Counted from the stretch's first letter, positions 40,671-50,937 are shown. The stretch is 64,000 nt of DNA from Yersinia aleksiciae (GCF_001047675.1 NZ_CP011975.1:2086073-2150072); one strand, 5' to 3'. The notes: a model not told the origin generated them from the sequence alone. Numbers and translations are program-made.

Positions 40671-40733
40671 CGTCCTTGAAACTGTCGCTGTGCTAGTTGT
40701 CTTGCTGAGACGCCAATGCCTTTAGGTATGCAG
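40671..40733. repeat. Degenerate, internally deleted palindromic repeat
   Basis: Begins CGTCCTTGAAACTGTCGC and ends CTGAGACGCCAATGCCTTTAGGTA, matching the two outer arms of the 128-bp repeat seen at 16145 and 60430 but lacking the central stem. It sits immediately after cysE. The rest of the cysE-trmL gap (40734-40918) shows nothing I can name. Confidence 0.5.
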
Positions 40734-40918
40734 TTTTGATGTAGTTTCTTTTATCGCCATAAAGCAACTATTCAAGCTGATGACAAACCCTAATGACTCG
40801 ATCTGGAATGGTGAGGACTGACTGAAGAGTAAAGCGTCCGCGCCATCAGGGGTGATTTTACGGCATCTTTACGATCCGTCTGTTCTCTCCGCTGCTGGCA
40901 CTGGGTCAATAACCTCAA

Positions 40919-41422
40919 CTACTCTTTCAGTAACGCACCCGGATAACCCAACTGCCGCCAGGCTTCATACACCACCACCGACACGGCATTGGACAGATTC
41001 ATGCTGCGGCTATCGGCCTGCATCGGAATTCTAATTTTCTGTTGAGCGGGTAATGCATCCAGCACCCTAGGCGGTAAACCTCGGGTTTCAGGGCCAAACA
41101 GCAGGTAATCATTCGCCTGATAGCTGACGGCGCTGTGGGCGGGTGTCCCCTTGGTGGTCAACGCAAATAAACGAGCAGGTGTTGCCCCGGCAGATTGCGC
41201 GCCATCGAGGTTTTCACTGTCCAAAAAGGCTTGGTAATCATGGTGATGCTTGATGCTGGCAAACTCATGATAATCAAGACCCGCGCGGCGTAAGCGTTTG
41301 TCATCCCAGGTGAAACCCAAAGGCTTAATCAGATGGAGTTGGCAACCGGTATTCGCACATAACCGGATGATATTACCGGTATTGGGCGGGATTTCGGGTT
41401 CAAATAAAACGATATTAAGCAT
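40919..41422 (-). CDS. trmL: TrmL, tRNA (cytidine/uridine-2'-O)-methyltransferase
   Basis: SPOUT-family enzyme that 2'-O-methylates the wobble base of tRNA-Leu isoacceptors. The knot motifs are [15 protein letters not shown] at the N-terminus, [11 protein letters not shown] and the C-terminal [16 protein letters not shown]. It has 167 aa, about ten more than E. coli, with the extra residues in an internal stretch near [15 protein letters not shown]. It is convergent with cysE and next to ada. Confidence 0.95.
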   Translation of the reverse strand: MLNIVLFEPEIPPNTGNIIRLCANTGCQLHLIKPLGFTWDDKRLRRAGLDYHEFASIKHHHDYQAFLDSENLDGAQSAGATPARLFALTTKGTPAHSAVSYQANDYLLFGPETRGLPPRVLDALPAQQKIRIPMQADSRSMNLSNAVSVVVYEAWRQLGYPGALLKE

Positions 41423-41504
41423 ATGTCCCCCAATAATGAGGGGCGCAGGATATCAGAATCCCCCTCTCAGTGCAGTGGTTGCCGATGCGGGTGGCGTAAA
41501 ACAA

Positions 41505-41517
41505 AATTTAAAAGCAA
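41505..41517 (+). promoter_or_regulatory. Ada box upstream of ada
   Basis: AAT (41505-41507), six bases, then GCAA (41514-41517): the same AAT-N6-GCAA layout as the E. coli ada operator, where methylated Ada binds. It lies about 70 nt before the ada start. An AT-rich segment TTATTTTATA at 41541 could supply the -10. This suggests self-activation by methylated Ada. Confidence 0.5.
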
Positions 41518-41588
41518 GGAGCGGAGAGTGCGAGTCGTGGTTATTTTATATGCTGGCCGCCACAGTCAGTATGAATAGGGGATTCATC

Positions 41589-42686
41589 ATGTCATCAGCC
41601 AAAGGATCGATCGACAACACGCAGGACCCACGCTGGGTCGCTGTGATGACGCGGGATAAAGCCGCCGATGGTCAGTTTGTTTATGCGGTGAAAACCACTG
41701 GTATCTATTGCCGACCCTCTTGCCCATCCCGCCGGGCCAAAGCCGAACACATTGAATTCTTTGCCGATAATCACGCCGCAGAGCAAGCGGGCTATCGGCC
41801 TTGCAAACGTTGTCAGCCGACACAGTTGCCACTGGCGTTGCAGCACGCAGAAAAAATCAGTCAGGCATGCCGCTTAATTGAGCAGGCGGAAACGCCGCTG
41901 AAGCTTGATGAACTGGCCGCTGAACTGAATCTCAGCGCTTTTCATTTTCATCGGCTGTTTAAGACCATGACCGGACTGACCCCTAAGGCCTATGCCAATG
42001 CGACGCGAAGCGCCCGTGTTCGTGATCAATTGGCTGGGGAAGGCTCGGTCACTGACGCTATTTTTGATGCCGGCTATAACGCCAATGGCCGATTTTATGC
42101 GCAATCAAATCAGCTCTTGGGGATGACGCCGACCCGTTATCGCAACGGTGGGCGCGATGTGACGCTGCGCTTTGCCGTCGGTGAAAGTGCCCTTGGCGCG
42201 ATTTTGATGGCGAAAAGTGAGCTGGGCATCTGCGCTATTTTGTTGGGTGACTCACCCGCGCCACTGGTGCAGCAGTTGCAGGATAAATTTCCGCAGGCGG
42301 AGTTAATCGGTGGTGATGCCGAGTTTGAGCAATGGTTCGCGCAGGTGGTGGGATTGGTTGAGGCACCCAAGTTCGGCCTTGATTTGCCGCTGGATATTCA
42401 AGGTACTGCTTTTCAGCAGCGGGTATGGCAGGCGCTGCGGCAGATTCCGGTCGGTGAAACCGCCAGTTATGCCGATATTGCCGCTAAGATTGGCTCACCG
42501 AAAGCCGTGCGTGCCGTGGCTGGCGCTTGCGCGGCCAATATGCTGGCCGTCGCCATTCCCTGCCATCGAGTCATTCGCCAAGATGGTGCATTATCAGGTT
42601 ATCGTTGGGGCATTGAACGCAAGAAGCAGTTACTGGAAAAAGAGGGTGCAGTGGTGATAGCCCATGATCTGCCCGATCCAAAATGA
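41589..42686 (+). CDS. ada: Ada, bifunctional methylation-response regulator and O6-alkylguanine-DNA alkyltransferase
   Basis: Full two-domain Ada of 365 aa. The N-terminal zinc domain has Cys41, Cys45, Cys72 and Cys75 (YCRPSC, PCKRC), which accept methyl from phosphotriesters. It is followed by an AraC-type HTH (LDELAAELNLSAFHFHRLFK). The C-terminal alkyltransferase has the active site AIPCHRVIR and the GYRWGIERK segment. The start at 41589 has GGGG 9 nt upstream; the open frame extends further upstream through trmL but is not conserved. Unlike E. coli, no alkB follows. It is convergent with cpxA. Confidence 0.94.
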   Translation: MSSAKGSIDNTQDPRWVAVMTRDKAADGQFVYAVKTTGIYCRPSCPSRRAKAEHIEFFADNHAAEQAGYRPCKRCQPTQLPLALQHAEKISQACRLIEQAETPLKLDELAAELNLSAFHFHRLFKTMTGLTPKAYANATRSARVRDQLAGEGSVTDAIFDAGYNANGRFYAQSNQLLGMTPTRYRNGGRDVTLRFAVGESALGAILMAKSELGICAILLGDSPAPLVQQLQDKFPQAELIGGDAEFEQWFAQVVGLVEAPKFGLDLPLDIQGTAFQQRVWQALRQIPVGETASYADIAAKIGSPKAVRAVAGACAANMLAVAIPCHRVIRQDGALSGYRWGIERKKQLLEKEGAVVIAHDLPDPK

Positions 42687-42694
42687 TCGGGCAG
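42669..42694. terminator. Hairpin at the ada/cpxA convergence
   Basis: CTGCCCGATC (42669-42678) and GATCGGGCAG (42685-42694) form a perfect 10-bp stem with a 6-nt loop; the ada TGA lies in it. There is no strong T-run on either strand, so its efficiency as a terminator is doubtful. Confidence 0.45.
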
Positions 42695-42749
42695 CAAGCT
42701 ATACTCTTAAGTCATTGCTGTGGCAGTTAACACCTTGCCACTTCAAAAA

Positions 42750-44126
42750 CTAAGCTTTAAGGGGATGCAGTGGCAACCAAAGTACCAGCCGCAGGCCACC
42801 TAATGGACTGTCCTCCGCCCGCACCCAACCGCGATGCTGATTGACGGCAGTTTCAACAATCGCCAGTCCCAAACCTGTCCCGCCTGATTCACGATCTCGG
42901 GCTTCATCCGTGCGATAGAACGGCCTGAATATCTGCTCACGGTCATCTGGGCTCACCCCTGGCCCATCATCATCAACAATGATAGTGACACCATGATTAT
43001 CCGAGCTGAATGCCACCGCAATGTGGTGATGGGAATAACGCAGCGCGTTACGCACGATATTCTCCAGCGCACTGTCAAGGGCCGCAGGGTTGCCAAATAA
43101 GGTCCATGGCCCCGGTGGTGATGTCACCTCCAGTGTTTTACCCATTTGGTCAGCTTCAAACTGGGCGTCTTCCAGTACGTCAGACCACAAATCATTTGCT
43201 TTAATCGGCTCGCGATGCAACTCGTTTTTGTGCTGACTGCGAGATAACACCAGCAAATCATTGATCATGCTATCTAACCGCTGGGCTTCCATTTCGATGC
43301 GCTCCAGTTCTTTCCCTTCACCATGGCGGCGGCGCATCAGCGCAGTAGCTAGTTGCAAGCGGGTTAGCGGGGTGCGTAGCTCATGGGAGATATCAGAAAT
43401 CAGCCGTTGTTGGGCCACCACCATCCGATCGAGCGCACTGATCATCTGATTGAAACTGGCACCGGTTGCCAAAAATTCTTGCGGCCCAGATTCCAATTCA
43501 GGGTGCTGTTTCAGGTTGCCCCGCGCGACATCATCGGCGGCATTTTTCAGCTTACGCGCTGGTTTTGCCAGACTCCACGCCAGCCACAATAGCAATGGCG
43601 AACTGATCAGCATGGTAGCAATCAAGAGCAGCAGCGGGCGGTCAAACATCAAATTGATAAAATCAGATTGTGGGCTGCTGGCTGGACGCAGCAGGTAGAG
43701 CTGATAATTATCTTCCCCATCACGGATAGAGAAGGGGCCGACCATCTCGACACGGCCATATTTTTTCTTTTTCGGTTGATCTGAGTTATCTGACTGGCCG
43801 ATAAAGTTACGGACTATTTGCATTTCGTGGCGCTGAGCACCAATGACTCGGCCCTCAGTGGTCACCAACACCAAATGCTGACCCGGCGGTGCCCACTTCT
43901 CAATGGCGCGATAAAGTCTGCGCCACCACATGAGGTCATTGGCGGGATCGCTGGCCAATTCAGCTTCAATATGTTGCTCCAGCATCGTCCCCTGACGCTG
44001 TTCGCTCTCGAGCAAGGTGGTCATTTGACGCGAATCCAGCTTTGGCACCATCAGCACTAGCATCAATACCAGCGCTAAGGTAAACCAGAAAATAGCAAAA
44101 ATTCGCGTCGTTAAACTGTTGATCAT
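42750..44126 (-). CDS. cpxA: CpxA, envelope-stress sensor histidine kinase
   Basis: Inner-membrane kinase/phosphatase for CpxR that senses misfolded periplasmic and inner-membrane proteins. An N-terminal TM helix (about 8-28), a periplasmic sensor (about 30-163) and a second TM (about 164-184) are followed by HAMP, then the H-box DISHELRTPLTR. N-, G1- and G2-type motifs follow (ENIVRNAL, DDGPGVS, GTGLGLAIV). It has 458 aa, full length. Its ATG overlaps the cpxR TGA by 4 nt. Confidence 0.98.
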   Translation of the reverse strand: MINSLTTRIFAIFWFTLALVLMLVLMVPKLDSRQMTTLLESEQRQGTMLEQHIEAELASDPANDLMWWRRLYRAIEKWAPPGQHLVLVTTEGRVIGAQRHEMQIVRNFIGQSDNSDQPKKKKYGRVEMVGPFSIRDGEDNYQLYLLRPASSPQSDFINLMFDRPLLLLIATMLISSPLLLWLAWSLAKPARKLKNAADDVARGNLKQHPELESGPQEFLATGASFNQMISALDRMVVAQQRLISDISHELRTPLTRLQLATALMRRRHGEGKELERIEMEAQRLDSMINDLLVLSRSQHKNELHREPIKANDLWSDVLEDAQFEADQMGKTLEVTSPPGPWTLFGNPAALDSALENIVRNALRYSHHHIAVAFSSDNHGVTIIVDDDGPGVSPDDREQIFRPFYRTDEARDRESGGTGLGLAIVETAVNQHRGWVRAEDSPLGGLRLVLWLPLHPLKA

Positions 44127-44821
44127 GTTTCGGATACCATCAGATACCCGCGACCACGTAGGGTTTTAAACCACGGCAGTCCATCTTTGCGATCCGGTAA
44201 CTTACGGCGCAGGTTTGAAATGTGCATATCAATGGCGCGGTCAAAAGGCGTCAATCGTTTACCCAGCACTTCCTGGCTGAGATGCTCACGCGAGACCACC
44301 TGACCGAGATGCTGGGCCAGCAGGTAGAGTAAGGTAAATTCAGTGCCGGTTAATTCCAGCGATTGGCCTTCAAAGCTGGCCTCCTGACGGCCCGGATTCA
44401 ATTGCAGGCAATCAACTTCCAGTATTGGTGCCCCCTGATCGACATTTTGCTGCTGTTCGCTCCAGTTAGAGCGGCGCAAAATGGCGCGGATACGTGCTAC
44501 CAGCTCGCGGTCATTAAAGGGTTTTGCCAGATAATCATCCGCGCCTAGCTCAAGACCCAGCACCCGATCCAATTCACTGCCACGAGCTGTCAGCATAATC
44601 ACCGGTGTCTGGTGATGTTGACGCAGCTCTTTGAGCGTTTCGATACCGTTCTTACGTGGCATCATAATATCAAGCAATAACAAGTCGATAGAACTGTCTA
44701 GCTGGTTCAATGCTTGTTCGCCATCATAGGCAACCACAACATTAAAGCCCTCCATTTCCAGCAACTCTTTCAACAACGACGTCAATTCACGGTCATCATC
44801 AACTAATAGGATTTTATGCAT
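44123..44821 (-). CDS. cpxR: CpxR, envelope-stress response regulator
   Basis: OmpR/PhoB-type regulator. The receiver has the acidic pocket DDD (8-10), phospho-acceptor Asp51 in LLLLDIMMP, and the conserved Lys in LAKPF. The winged-helix domain ends RRKLPDRKDGLPWFKTLRGRGYLMV. The start at 44821 (MHKILLVDDD) matches E. coli; an upstream extension in the frame is not conserved. A CpxR box lies in the shared upstream region with cpxP, consistent with autoregulation. Confidence 0.98.
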   Translation of the reverse strand: MHKILLVDDDRELTSLLKELLEMEGFNVVVAYDGEQALNQLDSSIDLLLLDIMMPRKNGIETLKELRQHHQTPVIMLTARGSELDRVLGLELGADDYLAKPFNDRELVARIRAILRRSNWSEQQQNVDQGAPILEVDCLQLNPGRQEASFEGQSLELTGTEFTLLYLLAQHLGQVVSREHLSQEVLGKRLTPFDRAIDMHISNLRRKLPDRKDGLPWFKTLRGRGYLMVSET

Positions 44822-44875
44822 ATTTATTTCTCCTCTTGACGCAAAATACGTTAACAATTGCCGCTATTCCATGAC

Positions 44876-44890
44876 TTTACTTAGCTTTAC
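44876..44890 (-). promoter_or_regulatory. CpxR box between cpxR and cpxP
   Basis: Read on the minus strand: GTAAA-GCTAA-GTAAA, a perfect GTAAA-N5-GTAAA CpxR site. It lies in the 185-nt divergent region between cpxRA and cpxP, as in E. coli, and probably activates both. Confidence 0.85.
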
Positions 44891-45006
44891 ATGCCCTGAC
44901 TCCAATTTTACATCCAGCTGACGCATGTTTGCAGCCGGACCGATAGACTGCTTCTCAATGAATCGCATAGCAGTAAATCGCTTAGCAGATAGAAACCAGG
45001 AGTTAA

Positions 45007-45513
45007 ATGATGCGCAAAGTAACTAAAGTCTCAACGTTAATCATGGCGTCAATGTTAGTTCTCGGCTCTTCAGCCGCCTTCGCCGCCGATAAGACCGAAG
45101 CCGCAGATGGCTGGTGCCACGGTAACGGTGACGGTGCGATGATGAACAAGAAAGACGGTCGTGGTCACCATAACATGTTTGACGGTGTGAATCTGACCGA
45201 GCAGCAGCGTCAGCAAATGCGTGACCTGATGCGCCAGTCTCGCCAAGGGCAGCCCCGCCTTGATGTTGCTGACCGTGAAGCCATGCACAAGCTGGTTACT
45301 GCCGATAAATTTGACGAAGCCGCGGTAAGAGCACAAGCCGAGAAAATGTCCAAAGATCAGGTTGAACGTCAGGTCGAAATGGCCAAAGTTCGCAACCAAA
45401 TGTACAACTTGCTCACTCCAGAGCAAAAAGCGGCCCTGAATCAAAAGCACCAGCAGCGCATTGAGAAAATGCAGCAGGCGCCAGCAGCACAACCCTCTTC
45501 TGCCCAGAAGTAA
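45007..45513 (+). CDS. cpxP: CpxP, periplasmic inhibitor of the Cpx response
   Basis: Small periplasmic Spy/CpxP-family protein that damps CpxA and delivers misfolded proteins to DegP. It has 168 aa with a signal peptide (cleavage expected after SSAAFA) and two LTxxQ motifs (NLTEQQRQQ and LLTPEQKAA) in a helical hairpin, and ends with a Gln/Ala/Pro-rich tail. The SD AGGAG sits 4 nt before the ATG. It is divergent from cpxRA with a CpxR box between. Confidence 0.96.
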   Translation: MMRKVTKVSTLIMASMLVLGSSAAFAADKTEAADGWCHGNGDGAMMNKKDGRGHHNMFDGVNLTEQQRQQMRDLMRQSRQGQPRLDVADREAMHKLVTADKFDEAAVRAQAEKMSKDQVERQVEMAKVRNQMYNLLTPEQKAALNQKHQQRIEKMQQAPAAQPSSAQK

Positions 45514-45567
45514 GTAGTACCAAGTAATACCCTGTTTTCCTTGCCATAGACACCATCCCTGTCTTTC

Positions 45568-45593
45568 GCCCTCCATGATGGAGGGCTTTTTTT
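45568..45593 (+). terminator. Intrinsic terminator of cpxP
   Basis: GCCCTCC (45568-45574), loop ATGAT, GGAGGGC (45580-45586), then seven T residues. A strong rho-independent terminator 55 nt after the cpxP stop. Confidence 0.9.
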
Positions 45594-45680
45594 GTCACGC
45601 CCCCCAATTGCTCTCTCGCTGCAACTCAAATTATTTAGGGTATATACTAATAAGCCCTGAATATTATTCGGAATGAGTTT

Positions 45681-46583
45681 ATGGACCCGCAATATGCGCG
45701 ACTGGTTAAAGCTGCTGCGCTCAGTGCGACGGTGTTGGCCTCAATTTTACTGCTGATTAAAATTTTTGCTTGGTGGCACACTGGATCGGTGAGTTTATTG
45801 GCCGCATTAGTTGACTCGCTGGTGGATCTCGCGGCCTCGCTGACCAACCTTTTTGTGGTGCGCTATTCACTGCAACCTGCTGATGAAGAACATACTTTTG
45901 GTCATGGCAAAGCTGAGTCACTGGCAGCGTTGGCGCAAAGTATGTTCATTTCCGGTTCGGCGCTATTCCTGTTCTTGACCGGATTCCAGCATTTAGCGTC
46001 ACCGGAGCCCTTGCAAGATCTCGGTGTCGGTATCTGGGTAACGTTAATCGCACTATTCAGTACACTGATATTAGTCACTTTTCAGCGTTGGGTGGTACGA
46101 AAAACCCACAGTCAGGCGATTCGCGCCGATATGTTGCACTATCAATCTGACGTCATGATGAATGGTGCTATCCTTATTGCGTTGGCATTAAGTTGGTATG
46201 GTTTTCATCGCGCGGATGCACTGTTTGCGTTGGGTATCGGCGTTTATATTCTCTACAGTGCATTGCGTATGGGTTATGAAGCGGTGCAAGCCTTACTGGA
46301 TCGTGCTTTGCCTGATGACGAGCGACAGGAAATTATCGATATTGTGATGTCATGGCCGGGCGTGATTGGCGCTCATGACTTGCGAACCCGTCAGTCGGGG
46401 CCAACACGCTTTATTCAAGTCCATCTTGAAATGGAAGATATACTGCCGTTGATGGAGGCACATATTTTAGCTGAGCAAGTTGAGCGTGCATTGCTACACC
46501 GTTTTCCCGGCGCTGATGTGCTTATCCATCAAGATCCCTGCTCGGTGGTGCCGAAAGAGCGTCACGCGCATTGGGAACTATAA
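45681..46583 (+). CDS. fieF: FieF (YiiP), cation-efflux pump of the CDF family
   Basis: Inner-membrane proton antiporter for divalent metals (Zn, Fe, Cd). It has 300 aa, six hydrophobic helices in about residues 12-205, and a C-terminal cytosolic metal-sensing domain. The transport-site residues are present: [11 protein letters not shown] (Asp pair in TM2) and HYQSDVMMN (His and Asp in TM5). [10 protein letters not shown] is the conserved loop. It lies between cpxP and pfkA, as in E. coli. Confidence 0.97.
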   Translation: MDPQYARLVKAAALSATVLASILLLIKIFAWWHTGSVSLLAALVDSLVDLAASLTNLFVVRYSLQPADEEHTFGHGKAESLAALAQSMFISGSALFLFLTGFQHLASPEPLQDLGVGIWVTLIALFSTLILVTFQRWVVRKTHSQAIRADMLHYQSDVMMNGAILIALALSWYGFHRADALFALGIGVYILYSALRMGYEAVQALLDRALPDDERQEIIDIVMSWPGVIGAHDLRTRQSGPTRFIQVHLEMEDILPLMEAHILAEQVERALLHRFPGADVLIHQDPCSVVPKERHAHWEL

Positions 46584-46675
46584 TTGCTTAATAAATAAAT
46601 GCTTCATTAACGACAGGTAAACTGTGGTTACATTAACGGTTCGTTCATGAAGAAAATACCGCTAAATGGCATGAC

Positions 46676-46690
46676 TTGAATCAATTCAGC
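46676..46690. promoter_or_regulatory. Probable Cra (FruR) operator upstream of pfkA
   Basis: The minus-strand reading GCTGAATTGATTCAA differs at about two positions from the Cra site GCTGAATCGTTTCA known at E. coli pfkA. It lies about 130 nt before the pfkA start. Cra represses glycolytic genes such as pfkA. Confidence 0.5.
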
Positions 46691-46819
46691 TTGGTGTTTT
46701 TGCTATAATATCCGATATTAAGCTCATAAAGTTGATTTTCTGTACTCTTCACCTGTGCAAGACATAAATCAGCAGATAACGCATTTTAAAAAATCGCATC
46801 TACAAGTTCAGAGGTAGTC

Positions 46820-47803
46820 ATGGTCAAGAAAATCGGTGTACTAACAAGCGGCGGTGACGCGCCTGGTATGAACGCAGCCATTCGTGGGGTGGTTCGTGCC
46901 GCTTTGTCAGCAGGATTGGAAGTTTACGGTATTGAAGATGGCTACCTTGGCTTGCATGAAAATCGCATGAGAAAACTGGATCGCTATAGCGTGTCAGATA
47001 TGATTAACCGCGGCGGTACTTTCCTCGGTTCTGCGCGTTTCCCTGAATTCCGTGATCCCGCAGTGCGTCAAGTTGCCCTTAAGAATATGGCAGACCGTGG
47101 TATCGATGGCCTGGTGGTTATCGGTGGTGACGGTTCCTATGCTGGTGCAGATTTGCTGACCAAAGAAGGTGGCATTCACTGTGTGGGTTTGCCGGGCACT
47201 ATCGATAACGATGTGGCAGGGACTGACTACACCATCGGTTTCTTCACCGCCTTGGAAACAGTGGTCGAAGCGATTGACCGTCTGCGTGATACTTCTTCTT
47301 CACATCAGCGCATCTCTATCGTTGAAGTGATGGGCCGTTACTGCGGTGATTTAACTTTGGCTGCTGCCATTGCTGGGGGCTGCGAGTTTATCGCTATCCC
47401 TGAAGTTGAATTCAAACGTGAAGATTTGGTCGCTGAAATCAAAGCTGGCATCGCGAAAGGTAAGAAGCACGCTATCGTGGCGATTACTGAAAAGCTGGAT
47501 GACATTGATTCATTGGCCAAGTACATCGAGAAAGAGACCGGCCGTGAAACCCGTGGCACTGTGTTGGGTCATATCCAACGCGGCGGCGCACCAGTGGCTT
47601 ATGACCGTATTCTGGCTTCCCGTATGGGGTCTTATGCGGTTGATCTGCTGTTGCAGGATCATGATTTCACCCAAGGCGGCTTCTGCGTCGGTATACAGAA
47701 CGAGAAAATGGTGCATGAATTAATCTCCGTTTGTATCGCGCCAGAGAACAAGAAAAGTAAATTCAAAGAAGATTGGTACGACACCGCGAAAAAACTGTTC
47801 TAA
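46820..47803 (+). CDS. pfkA: PfkA, ATP-dependent 6-phosphofructokinase I
   Basis: Main glycolytic phosphofructokinase. It shows [18 protein letters not shown] (ATP loop), [10 protein letters not shown], the catalytic [15 protein letters not shown] (Asp as base) and [10 protein letters not shown] (fructose-6-phosphate site). It has 327 aa, a few residues longer than E. coli at the C-terminus. A GAGGTAG SD precedes the ATG and a terminator follows. Confidence 0.99.
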   Translation: MVKKIGVLTSGGDAPGMNAAIRGVVRAALSAGLEVYGIEDGYLGLHENRMRKLDRYSVSDMINRGGTFLGSARFPEFRDPAVRQVALKNMADRGIDGLVVIGGDGSYAGADLLTKEGGIHCVGLPGTIDNDVAGTDYTIGFFTALETVVEAIDRLRDTSSSHQRISIVEVMGRYCGDLTLAAAIAGGCEFIAIPEVEFKREDLVAEIKAGIAKGKKHAIVAITEKLDDIDSLAKYIEKETGRETRGTVLGHIQRGGAPVAYDRILASRMGSYAVDLLLQDHDFTQGGFCVGIQNEKMVHELISVCIAPENKKSKFKEDWYDTAKKLF

Positions 47804-47826
47804 AACAGGCTATCACGCGATAACAG

Positions 47827-47850
47827 AGCCTCCGCTTGCGGGGGCTTTTT
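47827..47850 (+). terminator. Intrinsic terminator of pfkA
   Basis: AGCCTCCGC (47827-47835), loop TT, GCGGGGGCT (47838-47846), then TTTT. It lies 24 nt after the pfkA stop. Confidence 0.85.
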
Positions 47851-48016
47851 GCATTCCAGGGGCTGTATATTTCGTATTGATATAATCAGAAGTTTTTTAT
47901 TCTTTAATTGAAAGGATAGTTTCTGGCACGCTCTGTATCAAGCCAACCAATTGGGTTGATTACCATTTAAGTTAAAACCATTCAGGTTCATAACAATTAT
48001 TCTGGGGAGCGGGTCA

Positions 48017-49006
48017 ATGCGTAAATGGGGTGTGGGTTTGTCGTTACTGCTGTTGGCATCAGGCGCCATGGCAAAAGATATTCAATTACTGAATGTGTCT
48101 TATGATCCGACACGCGAGTTTTATCAGGAATATAACCAGGCGTTCAGTAAACACTGGGAACAACAAACCGGCGACAAGGTGACAGTACGTCAATCCCACG
48201 GCGGTTCTGGTAAGCAGGCGACCTCGGTAATTAATGGTATTGAAGCCGATGTGGTGACACTGGCACTGGCTTATGACGTCGATGCTATTGCTGAGCGTGG
48301 TCGCATTGATAAAAACTGGATCAAGCGCCTGCCGGATAACTCCGCGCCTTACACTTCAACCATCGTGTTTTTGGTGCGCAAAGGGAATCCTAAGCAAATT
48401 CATGATTGGTCAGATCTGGTAAAACCAGGCATCTCAGTGATCACCCCTAACCCGAAAACCTCCGGCGGTGCACGCTGGAACTATCTGGCGGCGTGGGGTT
48501 ATGCGTTAGAGCATAACAATAACGATCAGGCCAAGGCGCAAGAGTTTGTCAAAACCCTGTATAAGAATGTGGAAGTATTGGACTCTGGCGCACGTGGGGC
48601 GACCAATACCTTTGTTGAACGTGGCATTGGTGATGTGCTGATTGCCTGGGAAAACGAAGCCCTGCTGGCCGTAAATGAAGTGGGCAAAGACAAGTTCGAT
48701 ATCATCACGCCAAGTGTGTCGATTCTGGCAGAGCCGACAGTGTCGGTAGTGGATAAAGTGGTTGATAAGCGCGGCACCCGTGACGTTGCCGATGCCTATT
48801 TGAAGTATCTCTACTCACCAGAAGGCCAGACCATTGCGGCTAAGAACTACTATCGCCCACGTGACCCGGCGGTAGCTGCCAAGTTTGCCAATGAGTTCCC
48901 GAAACTGAAGCTGTTTACTATCGATGAAGTGTTCGGTGGCTGGACCAAAGCACAGCAGACACATTTCGCCACTGGCGGGGTGTTCGATGAGATCAGTAAA
49001 CGTTAA
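48017..49006 (+). CDS. sbp: Sbp, periplasmic sulfate-binding protein
   Basis: Substrate-binding component of the CysTWA sulfate ABC importer. It has 329 aa, a signal peptide ending SGAMA, and then the family signatures [40 protein letters not shown] and [10 protein letters not shown], which supply sulfate ligands. It follows pfkA, as in E. coli. CysB control is expected, but I identified no site. Confidence 0.97.
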   Translation: MRKWGVGLSLLLLASGAMAKDIQLLNVSYDPTREFYQEYNQAFSKHWEQQTGDKVTVRQSHGGSGKQATSVINGIEADVVTLALAYDVDAIAERGRIDKNWIKRLPDNSAPYTSTIVFLVRKGNPKQIHDWSDLVKPGISVITPNPKTSGGARWNYLAAWGYALEHNNNDQAKAQEFVKTLYKNVEVLDSGARGATNTFVERGIGDVLIAWENEALLAVNEVGKDKFDIITPSVSILAEPTVSVVDKVVDKRGTRDVADAYLKYLYSPEGQTIAAKNYYRPRDPAVAAKFANEFPKLKLFTIDEVFGGWTKAQQTHFATGGVFDEISKR

Positions 49007-49037
49007 AAGAGTGTACTGATAACTACCTGCTAACTAA

Positions 49038-49073
49038 GCGCCCGTAGGTTAATACTGATGGGCGTTTTGTTTT
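49038..49073 (+). terminator. Terminator of sbp
   Basis: GCGCCCGT (49038-49045) pairs with ATGGGCGT (49058-49065), including G-U pairs, followed by TTTGTTTT. It separates sbp from the downstream effector-like gene, which therefore likely has its own promoter in the AT-rich 49074-49214. Confidence 0.6.
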
Positions 49074-49214
49074 ATTAATCGCCCCAACTCTATTTTTTAT
49101 TTTCATAATTATTTCCTTTCTTATATATCCCCACTCCCCAATTCGCCAACCGGTGCTAAATGCGTTATTGAGTTATATCAGCCAATAAGGCTACATAGCT
49201 TATAGGGGAAGATT

Positions 49215-50021
49215 ATGACTATTGGTCGTATTTCTGGGGGGGTAACCACTCCGCCTGTTTCAGCACCAATGCCCCCGAATGCGCCATTAACAAGAAATAG
49301 CTCTTTTGGTTCATTTGAGTATTTTCCACACAACGACGACGTAAAAAGCAGTTCAACCCCCTCATCGCCACCGCCATTGCCAGTGAATATACAAAACCAT
49401 CAAGATGTGACGGTAACACTGCCGGACTACACCACAAATACTAAAGAATATTTCGATGCCTTATTAAAAGAGGTAAATCGCGAGGGTAAACCGCCTTTTA
49501 TTCTGCGGCCTTTGGCCTATTTGCTGGCGAAGTTCGGTATTCATGGTTTCGGGCAAACCAACTGTGCATCTTGTGCGACTGCTGTGATTGATACTTTAGA
49601 GAAGGGTAGATTGCATCTCGCGATGCCAACACTAAGAGGCGCGGATGTAAAAGGAATCATGGGATTGCCATGTGATGATGCTAAATCGGCGGCTGAACTG
49701 ATCACCAAGTTAAAAGAGTATGAGCCCAATACAGCACTCTTTGGGGTTCTGGTGATTCATCGACCGGCTTTATGGACTATGTTGCCTGGCGCGATTCGAG
49801 GACATGCCTGCAATGTGATTAAATTTAAAGACAGCGATACCATTCATTTTCTTGATACGCAGAAGAGAAAGTATTTAAGCTATAAGCAGGAGGAACTCTC
49901 AGCGAGGGGCAAAGAGATAAGTCGCTTCTTAGGCTCGGTAGGGGCAGGTGGAATTGATTTATATAAGAAAGATTTTGAGGTGCCGGACCATAAAAAAGCC
50001 GGAACGTCTGCCCCGGCTTAA
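49215..50021 (+). CDS. Candidate papain-fold glutamine deamidase, type III effector-like (Tox-PL/OspI-like)
   Basis: A 268-aa protein without a Sec signal or TM helix. Residues 1-65 are Pro/Ser/Asn-rich and look disordered, as in type III secretion signals. The compact remainder has GQTNCASC (Cys117, Cys120), RGHACNVI (His197) and IHFLDTQ (Asp214, Gln216). The NCxxC...GH.xNV...FLDxQ order is that of papain-fold toxin deamidases (Tox-PL). The Cys-His-Asp spacing of 80 and 17 residues resembles OspI (62, 145, 160). Arg codons AGA/AGG/CGA occur at 27, 141, 183, 195, 218 and 231, unlike the neighbours, which suggests transfer. A GGGGAAG SD precedes the ATG. No immunity-type gene is adjacent. Function is inferred from motifs only; target and secretion route are unknown. 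Confidence 0.65.
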   Translation: MTIGRISGGVTTPPVSAPMPPNAPLTRNSSFGSFEYFPHNDDVKSSSTPSSPPPLPVNIQNHQDVTVTLPDYTTNTKEYFDALLKEVNREGKPPFILRPLAYLLAKFGIHGFGQTNCASCATAVIDTLEKGRLHLAMPTLRGADVKGIMGLPCDDAKSAAELITKLKEYEPNTALFGVLVIHRPALWTMLPGAIRGHACNVIKFKDSDTIHFLDTQKRKYLSYKQEELSARGKEISRFLGSVGAGGIDLYKKDFEVPDHKKAGTSAPA

Positions 50022-50041
50022 TCAGTAGCGTAAAAGCTAAA

Positions 50042-50839
<798 letters not shown>

Positions 50840-50937
50840 TCAATAATAATGACTGCCCGACAGGCAGTTTACCTGTCCAACAGTATAGAGATGATTAGTG
50901 GTAATGGCTTTGCTTTTCGTCATTAATTGCGGTGAGT

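Noticed and set aside
41298..41588. Open frame extending ada upstream by 97 codons across the trmL start
   Set aside because: It overlaps conserved trmL codons on the other strand, has no homology to Ada N-termini, and a good ATG with GGGG SD exists at 41589.
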